Part shown: positions 1 through 5,780 of the stretch, piece by piece | Numbering within the stretch: the first letter of the stretch is position 1 | Layout of the letters: the number at the start of each line of letters is the position of its first letter | DNA from: an uncultured Candidatus Melainabacteria bacterium | GTDB lineage: Bacteria > Cyanobacteriota > Vampirovibrionia > Gastranaerophilales > Gastranaerophilaceae | DNA length: 6,034 nt | Assembly: GCA_937891325.1 (NCBI GenBank) | Contig: CALAFU010000236.1 | Location: 1 to 6,034 of the forward strand | Direction of reading: 5' to 3' | Translations under genes and position numbers: made by a program | Notes under the pieces: model-generated | What the model was told of the DNA's origin: nothing | What the model saw: only the letters and a program-made list of their open reading frames with translations | Database searches by the model: none

Positions 1-436
1 CGTCTTGAATTTTTAAACTTGCGCGAGTTTTTGTCGTGTCAATTAAAACAGCCTCATGAAAGTCTGTCATATTCATAATATCGCCAACTTCGCAATCTTC
101 ATTTTTTTGCAAAAAATCAACGATATTTAATTTTTCATCATTACCCAAAACATAGTCTATAAAATCATATTCAAGCAATTTATCTCTCTCAATTTGTGCA
201 ACACAACCTGTAATAAGCGTTTTAATATCTCCGTGGGTATGTTTTGCGTGTCTCAGCAAATAAAGCGCTTCATCGTCAGATTTGTGAGTTACAGAGCAAG
301 AATTTAATATAAAAAGGTCTGCATCCTTCATATCGCTAACTTTTTCAAAGCCTGCATTAACAAGGTTTTCTTCAATAATTGCGCCTTCAAATTGGTTAGA
401 TTTACAGCCCATAGATTTTAATAAAAATGTTTTCAT
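1..436 (-). CDS. mtaB: tRNA methylthiotransferase, MtaB type (3' end cut by window edge)
   Basis: This is the N-terminal 145 residues of a radical-SAM methylthiotransferase; the rest lies left of the window. MtaB (YqeV) adds a methylthio group to t6A at position 37 of ANN-decoding tRNAs, giving ms2t6A, in the cytoplasm. The visible part is the UPF0004 domain, with its three cluster-binding cysteines at C11 (GCKSNQFE), C47 (LNSCSVT) and C78 (TGCVAQ). The sequence ends in TRASLKIQD, which in this family directly precedes the radical-SAM CxxxCxxC motif. GCK-NQ-E rather than the MiaB-like GCQMN favours MtaB over MiaB or RimO, but the SAM and TRAM domains cannot be checked. The start is the ATG at 436-434. 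No Shine-Dalgarno sequence precedes it; a perfect TATAAT lies 6 nt upstream instead. An intrinsic terminator separates it from the hisS unit, so it is probably transcribed on its own. Confidence 0.82.
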   Translation of the reverse strand, partial: MKTFLLKSMGCKSNQFEGAIIEENLVNAGFEKVSDMKDADLFILNSCSVTHKSDDEALYLLRHAKHTHGDIKTLITGCVAQIERDKLLEYDFIDYVLGNDEKLNIVDFLQKNEDCEVGDIMNMTDFHEAVLIDTTKTRASLKIQD

Positions 437-442
437 AGGTTA

Positions 443-448
443 ATTATA
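443..448 (-). promoter_or_regulatory. -10 box of mtaB, predicted leaderless start
   Basis: A perfect TATAAT on the minus strand ends 6 nt before the mtaB ATG. A start site about 7 nt downstream of the box would fall on the A of ATG, giving a leaderless mRNA, and no Shine-Dalgarno sequence is present. The region 17-18 nt upstream (TCTTTT/CTCTTT) is a poor -35 match and lies in the T-run of the upstream terminator. AT-rich DNA makes chance TATAAT matches common; position and the lack of an SD support this one. Confidence 0.5.
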
Positions 449-461
449 GCCTAAAAACGTT

Positions 462-485
462 AAAAAAAAGAGTCCAAATGGACTC
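462..485 (-). terminator. Rho-independent terminator of the hisS unit
   Basis: Read on the minus strand, GAGTCCA, a TT loop and TGGACTC form a perfect 7-bp inverted repeat (470-485), followed at once by eight T residues (469-462). With a realistic 4-nt loop the stem is 6 bp. It lies downstream of hisS and the nucleotidyltransferase-like gene, as expected for the end of that transcript. No T-run follows in the plus direction, so it appears one-directional. Confidence 0.75.
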
Positions 486-585
486 AATTAAGAATAGCTG
501 GAAGTATGAAAAAGATTTAATTATATTTAACACCATAGGCGTTCTTTTTCCTATACCACAATGGCTACATGTTGAGGGTAATATT

Positions 586-651
586 ATGACGCGCCATATT
601 GTCCATGTGGACAATATGGCGCGCTTAAAAAATATAATTATAATAAATTAA
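586..651 (+). CDS. Possible 21-residue small ORF across the palindrome
   Basis: An ATG at 586 opens a 21-codon frame ending in TAA at 649-651. It is preceded by GAGGG (574-578) at an ideal 7-nt spacing. The peptide starts MTRHIVHVDNMARL and ends in a lysine-asparagine-isoleucine tail. Most of it is encoded by the palindrome, and its last 4 bases overlap the 3' end of the convergent gene. No clear promoter precedes it, and a structured start region would hinder translation. I do not recognise the peptide. The good SD is the only positive evidence; chance is the likelier explanation. Confidence 0.15.
   Translation: MTRHIVHVDNMARLKNIIIIN
590..623. repeat. Perfect 34-nt palindrome, 16-bp arms with 2-nt centre
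   Basis: The arm CGCGCCATATTGTCCA is followed by TG and its exact reverse complement. It is a GC-capped island in otherwise very AT-rich intergenic DNA, 24 nt beyond the stop codon of the nucleotidyltransferase-like gene. It could fold into a strong hairpin from either strand. Neither side has an immediately following T-run: plus continues CTTAAAAAAT and minus continues TCATAATATT. It is therefore not a standard intrinsic terminator. It may be a dispersed palindromic repeat, an mRNA 3'-end stabiliser or a dimeric protein site; the sequence alone does not decide. Confidence 0.85.
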
Positions 652-977
652 AACAACTCTGCATTAAAGAAGATGCCTTCTTCAGAGACCTCTTCAAAAA
701 GTTCTTCCTCTTTTTTTAGAGATTGAACCGTATGAGGGTGCAAATCAATAAATACGTCAAAATCTTCTTCAATTTTGCCGATTATGCGCCAAATTTTTTC
801 GCGTTGCTCTTTAGATTGTTCTTTGTTGAAAATTGCAACAAGTTCTATGTCTTCGTCCTCGTGTATTTTTCCGTCCAAAAACAAGCCGAAAAGATATATT
901 CCGCTAAAATCTTCATTATACTCTTTTTTCAAATCCTTGATTAATTCGACAATAACATCGTCAATCTTGTTTGTCAT
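648..977 (-). CDS. Small nucleotidyltransferase-like protein, degenerate (MNT fold)
   Basis: This is a 109-residue, acidic, cytoplasmic protein resembling the minimal nucleotidyltransferase (MNT) branch of the DNA polymerase beta superfamily. The family signature G-S-x(4)-G...DxD appears as G31-L-F-L-D-G36 ... D41-E-D43, followed by a hydrophobic strand (IELVAIF). A later strand with D74 and D78 (DFDVFIDLH) is where the third metal-binding acid sits in MNT proteins. The family's serine after the first glycine is leucine here, so NTP binding may be weakened. The acidic residues remain. The ATG overlaps the hisS stop (TAATG), implying translational coupling; a GGGAG lies 12 nt upstream inside hisS. 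MNT proteins often pair with a HEPN toxin, which they AMPylate, but no HEPN gene is present. The family call is from motifs only; substrate and role are unknown. Confidence 0.6.
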   Translation of the reverse strand: MTNKIDDVIVELIKDLKKEYNEDFSGIYLFGLFLDGKIHEDEDIELVAIFNKEQSKEQREKIWRIIGKIEEDFDVFIDLHPHTVQSLKKEEELFEEVSEEGIFFNAELF

Positions 978-2215
978 TACTTAATAAGACTCCCAAGTTC
1001 TTCGCGTTTTGCTGAAATTTGTTCAGAATTTGCAAGATTTTTTACAGAAACTGTGCCGTTTTGAATTTCGTCTTCACCTAAAATTACGGCAAAACGAGCA
1101 ACTTTTGAGGCTTTTTCAAGTTGTTTTGTGAATTTTTTATTTGTCATATCAAAATCAACAGACAAACCTGATTTTCTCATATCACCAACAAGTTTGATAG
1201 CTTCTTCTTGATTTGTAGAAACAACATAAGCATCAAGTTTTTGAGCTTCTTTTGCAGGAAGTAGAGAGATTAATCTTTCCATACCCATTGCAAAACCAAC
1301 GGCTGGAGTGTCTTCACCACCCAAGTTTCTAACTAAACTATCGTAACGACCACCACCACAAACAGCGTTTTGTGAGCCTAAGTTGTTTGATTTGATTTCA
1401 AAAACTGTTCTGTTATAGTAGTCCAAACCTCTTACTAAAAGTTTGTTTACGGAATATTTAATTCCTAAAACATCTAAATATTTTTTTACTGCTTCAAAGT
1501 GATCATGACATTCAGGACAAATAAATTCTGATGTAATAACCTCTTTAACTTCAGGTTTTTCATAAATTGCTTTGCAATCTTCAACCTTGCAGTCTAACAA
1601 GCGTAATGGATTTTTTTCATAACGTTTTTGACAATCTGGACAAAGGTCTTGTAAATATGGTTTTAAGACTGCTTTTAATTTTGTTTTATATTCTTCACGA
1701 CAAGTAGGACAACCCAAAGAGTTGATTTCTACATCTAAATCGTTTAAACCGATTTCGTTTAAGTAACTTACAGCCAAAGAAATAGCCTCAACATCTGCTG
1801 TTGGTTGAGCTATACCGAACATTTCCATACCAACTTGGTGGAATTGTCTTTGACGACCAGCTTGTGGACGTTCGTATCTAAACATTGGTCCTTTGTACCA
1901 TAATTTCACAGGTGCTGGAAGTCTATGCATACCGTTTTCAATATATGAACGAACAACGCCGGCTGTATTTTCAGGGCGAAGTGTAAGAGAACGTTCTGAT
2001 TTTTCAAACGTGTACATTTCTTTGTTTACGATATCTGTTGTATCACCAACGCCACGAGCAAAAAGTTCAGTTGCTTCAAAAATTGGTGTTCTAATTTCCT
2101 TAAATCCAGCTCTTGAGAAAACTCTATTTGCTGCATCTTCAATAAAGTGCCAACTATCCATTTCTGTTGGCAAAATGTCCTTTGTACCTTTTTGTACTGT
2201 AATAATCTTAGCCAT
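977..2215 (-). CDS. hisS: Histidine--tRNA ligase
   Basis: HisRS charges tRNA-His with histidine, using ATP, in the cytoplasm. The 412-residue protein is complete and near the usual bacterial length of about 420. In order: the N-terminal KGTKDILP; class II motif 1 region around 40-70 (RTPIFEATELF, GVGDTTDIVNKEMYTF); motif 2 with LRPENTAG (79-86) and FRYERPQAGRQRQFHQ (112-127); the HisA histidine loop RGLDYYNRTVFE (262-273); GGGRYD (287-292); motif 3 with GFAMGMERL (307-315); then the anticodon-binding domain from about 325. An insertion at 169-236 carries eight cysteines in four pairs: C169/C172, C192/C195, C209/C214 and C233/C236. ATG 2215-2213 is chosen because the conserved motif begins 9 residues later and the next Met is residue 19. 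No SD is visible upstream. The MNT-like gene overlaps its stop. Confidence 0.97.
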   Translation of the reverse strand: MAKIITVQKGTKDILPTEMDSWHFIEDAANRVFSRAGFKEIRTPIFEATELFARGVGDTTDIVNKEMYTFEKSERSLTLRPENTAGVVRSYIENGMHRLPAPVKLWYKGPMFRYERPQAGRQRQFHQVGMEMFGIAQPTADVEAISLAVSYLNEIGLNDLDVEINSLGCPTCREEYKTKLKAVLKPYLQDLCPDCQKRYEKNPLRLLDCKVEDCKAIYEKPEVKEVITSEFICPECHDHFEAVKKYLDVLGIKYSVNKLLVRGLDYYNRTVFEIKSNNLGSQNAVCGGGRYDSLVRNLGGEDTPAVGFAMGMERLISLLPAKEAQKLDAYVVSTNQEEAIKLVGDMRKSGLSVDFDMTNKKFTKQLEKASKVARFAVILGEDEIQNGTVSVKNLANSEQISAKREELGSLIK

Positions 2216-2224
2216 AGCAAAATG

Positions 2225-2230
2225 TTAGTA
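2225..2230 (-). promoter_or_regulatory. Tentative -10 box of hisS
   Basis: TACTAA on the minus strand (4 of 6 matches to TATAAT) lies 9 nt before the hisS ATG, which would give a leader of only 2-3 nt. TTGCCT (2245-2250) is a partial -35 match but only 14 nt away. TTGACT (2237-2242) is a better -35, but no good -10 follows it at 16-18 nt. No T-box or long leader fits in the 99-bp gap. The promoter call is weak; the lack of an SD is clear. Confidence 0.25.
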
Positions 2231-2264
2231 CAAATAAGTCAATAAGGCAAGCACTCCTAGAAAT

Positions 2265-2294
2265 TTGCTCTAGATGTTTTGTTTGAGTTATCAT
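2265..2294 (+). promoter_or_regulatory. Candidate hydG promoter
   Basis: TTGCTC (2265-2270) and TATCAT (2289-2294, 5 of 6 matches to TATAAT) are 18 nt apart on the plus strand. They would start transcription near 2301, just at the ribosome binding site, giving a leader of about 14 nt. The -35 is weak. I see no clear FNR, Rex or similar operator. The gap is shared with the divergent hisS start. Confidence 0.35.
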
Positions 2295-2301
2295 GTTGTT
2301 A

Positions 2302-2307
2302 AGAGGA
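2302..2307 (+). promoter_or_regulatory. Ribosome binding site of hydG
   Basis: AGAGGA lies 7 nt before the ATG at 2315 and fixes the start. It is the clearest SD for a recognised gene start here, in contrast to the SD-less starts of hisS and mtaB. Confidence 0.75.
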
Positions 2308-2314
2308 ATTAAAA

Positions 2315-3733
2315 ATGTATAACGTAAAATCACTTAAAGCCGAAGAATTTATTGATGACGGCGAAATTTTATCTACGATTGAATACGCAGAAGAAAATAA
2401 GAATAATAAAGAATTACTTGAAAAAATCTTAAAAAAAGCAGAAGAAAGAAAAGGCTTATCTCACAGAGATGCAAGCGTTTTGTTGGCTTGTGAAGATGAA
2501 GAAATTAATAAAAAAATCTACAAATTAGCCGAGCAAATTAAAAAAGATTTTTACGGAAACAGAATTGTTTTATTTGCACCGCTTTATCTTTCAAATTATT
2601 GCGTAAACGGTTGCGTATACTGCCCTTATCACGCAAAGAACAAGGATATTCCTCGTAAAAAAATGACTCAAGAAGAAATTGAAAGAGAAGTTATCGCACT
2701 ACAAGATATGGGTCATAAAAGACTAGCGATTGAAACAGGCGAAGACCCTGTAAACAACCCGATTGAGTACATTTTAGAAAGTTTAAAAACAATTTATAGC
2801 GTAAAACATAAAAATGGCGCAATCCGTCGTGCTAACGTAAATATTGCCGCTACAACCGTTGAAAATTACCGTAAATTAAAAGAAGCAGGTATTGGAACAT
2901 ATATTTTATTCCAAGAGACTTATAACAAAGAACGTTATGAGCGCTTACACCCAACAGGTCCAAAACATAACTACGCTTATCACACAGAAGCAATGGATAG
3001 AGCTATGGAAGGCGGAATTGATGACGTTGGTTTAGGCGTTTTATTTGGACTTTCAACTTACAAATACGAATTTGTAGGACTTTTAATGCACGCAGAACAC
3101 TTAGAAGCTGTTCATGGCGTTGGACCACACACAATTAGTGTTCCAAGAATTAGAAAAGCTAACGATATCGACCCAAGTGCTTTTAAAAACGGCATAAACG
3201 ACGATACTTTCTGTAAAATTGTTGCTTGTATCAGAATTGCTGTACCTTATACAGGTATGATTGTCTCAACAAGAGAATCAAAAGAAGTTAGAGAAAGAGT
3301 TTTACATTTAGGTATTTCTCAAATTTCAGGTGGTTCAAAAACCTCTGTTGGCGGATATGATGAAAACGATTATACAGAAGAAGATTCATCACAATTTGAT
3401 GTTACAGACACAAGAGCGCTTGATGAAGTTATGAAATGGCTTATGAAAATAGGCTATCTTCCAAGTTTTTGCACTGCTTGCTACCGCGAAGGTCGTACAG
3501 GTGAAAGATTTATGGATATTTGTAAATCAAAACAAATTCAAAACTTTTGCCACCCAAACGCAATTATGACATTGAAGGAATATCTAGAAGATTACGCAAA
3601 ACCTGAAACAAAGGCTGTTGGCGACAAATTAATTCAAAAAGAATTAGAAACTCTTGAAAGTGAAAACGTTAAAAAACAAACAAAAGAAAATGTTGAAAAA
3701 ATAGCAAACGGCGAAAGAGATTTTAGATTTTAA
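2315..3733 (+). CDS. hydG: [FeFe]-hydrogenase maturase HydG (radical-SAM tyrosine lyase)
   Basis: HydG cleaves tyrosine to p-cresol and dehydroglycine, and converts the latter to the CO and CN- ligands of the H-cluster on a labile iron. With HydE and HydF it matures [FeFe]-hydrogenase in the cytoplasm. The 472-residue protein is full length. The SAM-binding 4Fe-4S motif CX3CX2C is C96, C100 and C103 (CVNGCVYCPYH). The TIM-barrel core follows, with an ETGEDP stretch at 140-145. The C-terminal auxiliary-cluster motif CX2CX22C is exact: C386, C389, C412, in the context CTACYREGRTGERF. This C-terminal motif separates true HydG from ThiH and other tyrosine lyases. It stands alone between a divergent hisS and a convergent tyrA, and no hydE, hydF or hydrogenase gene is in the window. 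The charged tail (440-472) looks like a family-typical end, not a fusion. Confidence 0.97.
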   Translation: MYNVKSLKAEEFIDDGEILSTIEYAEENKNNKELLEKILKKAEERKGLSHRDASVLLACEDEEINKKIYKLAEQIKKDFYGNRIVLFAPLYLSNYCVNGCVYCPYHAKNKDIPRKKMTQEEIEREVIALQDMGHKRLAIETGEDPVNNPIEYILESLKTIYSVKHKNGAIRRANVNIAATTVENYRKLKEAGIGTYILFQETYNKERYERLHPTGPKHNYAYHTEAMDRAMEGGIDDVGLGVLFGLSTYKYEFVGLLMHAEHLEAVHGVGPHTISVPRIRKANDIDPSAFKNGINDDTFCKIVACIRIAVPYTGMIVSTRESKEVRERVLHLGISQISGGSKTSVGGYDENDYTEEDSSQFDVTDTRALDEVMKWLMKIGYLPSFCTACYREGRTGERFMDICKSKQIQNFCHPNAIMTLKEYLEDYAKPETKAVGDKLIQKELETLESENVKKQTKENVEKIANGERDFRF

Positions 3734-3757
3734 AAAATTCTATTACAGAATATTTTT
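3732..3757. terminator. AT-rich hairpin between convergent hydG and tyrA, possible two-way terminator
   Basis: ATTCT (3737-3741) and AGAAT (3747-3751) pair around a 5-nt loop. After one mismatch, A residues at 3732-3735 pair with T residues at 3753-3756. T-runs follow on both strands, so it could end both transcripts. The stem is weak because it is nearly all A-T. On the plus strand a longer-range repeat, AAACGGC (3706-3712) with GCCGTTT (3758-3764) followed by more T, encloses it and could strengthen hydG termination. The tyrA stop codon lies in the loop. Confidence 0.4.
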
Positions 3758-4540
3758 GCCGTTTTTGTCGTATATTTTTTGACGTTGAATTTTTATTTTT
3801 TTAATTTCACTCGCGTAATTTTTACCGATTAAATCACCAACCGAAGAATAAAGTTTTAAAATAGCTTGCTCTATATTTTTATGGTTCATATTCACCATAT
3901 CAACTGCCATTTCTTCATTTGAAAGAGCAAGTCTTGTCATATCTCTAAAACCACTAGAGGCAAGTTTCAAAGCTAAATCGTTACCTTCAGTTGCCTTAAA
4001 CAATGCTTGTGCAACCACCATTGGCATGTGAGAAATCATTGCAACAGCCTCGTCATGCTCTTTCGCATCAGCAAAAACAACCTCAGCTCCCATTTGCTCA
4101 ATTACATAAACCAATTCTGCCAAACTATTATTAGTATCTTGAGCTAAACCTCGATTGCAAACAACCCATTTTGCACCTTCAAATAATTCTTTAAAAGAAT
4201 GTTCAAAACCTTTAAATTCAGTGCCTGCCATTGGGTGAGTCGGGATAAAATTGTATTTGTATTTTTTATTTGAAACAAATTCTTTTAATGAGCAAGTGTC
4301 AGCAACTACCGCTTCTTTAGGCAAATATTCCTCTAATTTTTGAAGTATATCAAGCGTTTTGTTCATCGGAGTAGCAACAAAAACTATTTCGCAATCTTTT
4401 AAATTATTAAAGTCATTTGAAATATTTTTTTGTAATCCATTTTGAGAATTGGAAACTCCAACAACATCATAATTTAAGGCTTCTAGAGCCTTAAAAATAG
4501 ATCCACCAATTAAACCTAAACCTACAACTCCGATTTTCAT
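3743..4540 (-). CDS. tyrA: Prephenate/arogenate dehydrogenase
   Basis: TyrA carries out the oxidative decarboxylation that leads to tyrosine, from prephenate or arogenate, in the cytoplasm. The 265-residue protein has an N-terminal Rossmann fold with G7-x-G9-x-x-G12 (GLGLIGGS), then an all-helical dimerisation domain. Family catalytic and binding residues are visible: H102 in THPMAG, H171 in SHMPM and R199 in SSGFRDMTR. It ends without an ACT domain or chorismate mutase fusion. After the second strand the sequence is VVGVSNSQ, with no acidic residue to bind the NAD ribose. This resembles cyanobacterial NADP-dependent arogenate dehydrogenase from memory, so arogenate and NADP are the inferred preferences. 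Its ATG directly follows the proA stop (TAAATG), with AAGGA 7 nt upstream, so it is the last gene of a proBA-tyrA operon. It converges on hydG with a 9-nt gap. Confidence 0.92.
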   Translation of the reverse strand: MKIGVVGLGLIGGSIFKALEALNYDVVGVSNSQNGLQKNISNDFNNLKDCEIVFVATPMNKTLDILQKLEEYLPKEAVVADTCSLKEFVSNKKYKYNFIPTHPMAGTEFKGFEHSFKELFEGAKWVVCNRGLAQDTNNSLAELVYVIEQMGAEVVFADAKEHDEAVAMISHMPMVVAQALFKATEGNDLALKLASSGFRDMTRLALSNEEMAVDMVNMNHKNIEQAILKLYSSVGDLIGKNYASEIKKIKIQRQKIYDKNGKNIL

Positions 4541-5773
4541 TTATAAATCCTTATGATTAAAATGTTTTGTACCGTCAACGTAGTCTTTTACAATATGTCC
4601 GTTGCCAATAAGTTTATATTTATAAATAGTTAAACCCTCTAAGCCAACAGGTCCTCTTGCGTGAGTTTTGTTTGTAGAAATTCCAACCTCTGCCCCAAAA
4701 CCGTATCTAAAGCCGTCTGCAAAACGTGTTGAAACATTTTGATAAACTCCAGCGGAATCAACTTTTTGCATAAATTTTTGTGCATTTTGTTCGTCTTTTG
4801 TGATAATACAATCTGTATGACCAGAGCCATAAGTGTTGATATGGTTTATTGCCTCATCTAAGCCTTCAACCGTTTTATATGCAAGCGTTTTGTCTCCATG
4901 TTCAAACGCCCAAGTGTCAGGGTTGGAAACAAGCGTAATTTCTGCATTTTCAAGTTCGTTTAATAATTCTTCTTTTGGGTTGAAGTTTTTATGAATTAAC
5001 AAGGTTTCAACTGCATTACAAGCACTTGGATATTGAGTTTTAGCATCAATTATAACTCTTTTGGCTGTTTCAAAATCTGCACTTTCATCTACAAAAACAT
5101 GACAAATTCCGTCAGCATGGCCTAATACAGGAATTTTTGTATTTTCTTTGATAAATTTTACCAATTTATTCCCACCACGAGGAATAATTAAATCAATATA
5201 CGCATCACATTTAAGCATTTGAGCAACATCATCATGCGTAAACACTTGTGACAAAGCATTTTTTGGAAATTCTTTTATACTATCTAAAACATTATTTATA
5301 ATGCCTAAAATTGTTTTATTAGTGTTGATAGATTCCTTACCGCCCTTTAAAATCACTGCATTTGACGATTTTATTGCAAGTGAAGAAATTTGCGCAATGA
5401 CATCAGGTCTTGCTTCGAAAACAATTCCGATAACCCCAATAGGGCATGAAACCTTATACAAATTTAAACCTTCGTCTAATTGACGCGCTAAAAGCGTTTT
5501 GCCAATTGGTTCTTCTAGTTTTACAACATCTCTGATACCTTGAATCATATCGCGCATCTTGTTTTCTTCTAACTTTAAACGATTAAAAACAGACGGTGAA
5601 ACGCTATCTTTAGCTTGTTCTAAATCGGTTTTATTTGCTTCAAAAATTTTTGATTTATTTTCTTCAAGCGCATCTGCAATTTTTAAAAGAGCTTGATTTT
5701 TAACTTCAGTTGTTAATTCCGCCATTTCAAGGCTTGCATTTTTTGCTTGTTTTGCAATATCTTCAAAATTCAT
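4541..5773 (-). CDS. proA: Glutamate-5-semialdehyde dehydrogenase (gamma-glutamyl phosphate reductase)
   Basis: ProA reduces gamma-glutamyl phosphate with NADPH to glutamate-5-semialdehyde, the second step of proline synthesis, in the cytoplasm. The 410-residue protein is complete (E. coli ProA has 417). It has the aldehyde-dehydrogenase fold, with the family stretches CPIGVIGIVFEARPDV (110-125), ILKGGKE (141-147), IPRGGNKL (197-204), and the catalytic cysteine C252 in YPSACNAVETLL. The C-terminal signature is HARGPVGLEGLTIYKY (371-386). The start at 5773-5771 lies 7 nt after the proB stop, with a modest AGG 6 nt upstream that overlaps the proB stop codon. ProB and ProA act as a complex that channels the labile acyl phosphate, which fits their coupled genes. 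Nothing is missing from the active-site motifs. Confidence 0.97.
   Translation of the reverse strand: MNFEDIAKQAKNASLEMAELTTEVKNQALLKIADALEENKSKIFEANKTDLEQAKDSVSPSVFNRLKLEENKMRDMIQGIRDVVKLEEPIGKTLLARQLDEGLNLYKVSCPIGVIGIVFEARPDVIAQISSLAIKSSNAVILKGGKESINTNKTILGIINNVLDSIKEFPKNALSQVFTHDDVAQMLKCDAYIDLIIPRGGNKLVKFIKENTKIPVLGHADGICHVFVDESADFETAKRVIIDAKTQYPSACNAVETLLIHKNFNPKEELLNELENAEITLVSNPDTWAFEHGDKTLAYKTVEGLDEAINHINTYGSGHTDCIITKDEQNAQKFMQKVDSAGVYQNVSTRFADGFRYGFGAEVGISTNKTHARGPVGLEGLTIYKYKLIGNGHIVKDYVDGTKHFNHKDL
4548..4552 (-). promoter_or_regulatory. Ribosome binding site of tyrA inside the proA end
   Basis: AAGGA on the minus strand lies 7 nt before the tyrA ATG, within the last codons of proA. 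It supports the ATG at 4540 and reinitiation or coupled translation from proA. Confidence 0.65.
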
Positions 5774-5780
5774 AATTTAC

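Noticed and set aside
444..536. Minus-strand 30-codon frame starting with ATG at 536, hydrophobic peptide
   Set aside because: It runs straight through the intrinsic terminator and ends within the mtaB -10 box; AGGA upstream is too far for a good SD, and nothing about the peptide is recognisable.
590..623. Palindrome as a rho-independent terminator
   Set aside because: No T-run follows the stem on either strand; on the minus strand the T-rich stretch precedes the stem, and a proper terminator exists at 462-485.
625..650. TATAAT-like boxes on both strands beside the palindrome
   Set aside because: The stretch is almost pure A/T, so such matches are expected; no credible -35 lies at the right distance.
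723..984. Two plus-strand frames opposite the nucleotidyltransferase-like gene
   Set aside because: They are antisense to a gene with family motifs and operon coupling; their phenylalanine-, serine- and cysteine-rich translations look like shadow frames.
1893..2228. Plus-strand 111-codon frame opposite hisS
   Set aside because: It is antisense to the conserved catalytic core of HisRS, with no SD and no recognisable domain.
2216..2314. T-box or other riboswitch upstream of hisS or hydG
   Set aside because: The gap is only 99 bp and shared by two divergent genes; I see no T-box signature or stable multi-stem structure, only a weak CTAGA/TCTAG repeat.
4639..4830. Second minus-strand frame within proA, and a plus-strand frame at 5301-5483
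   Set aside because: Both lie within intact proA sequence with conserved motifs and show no independent start signals.
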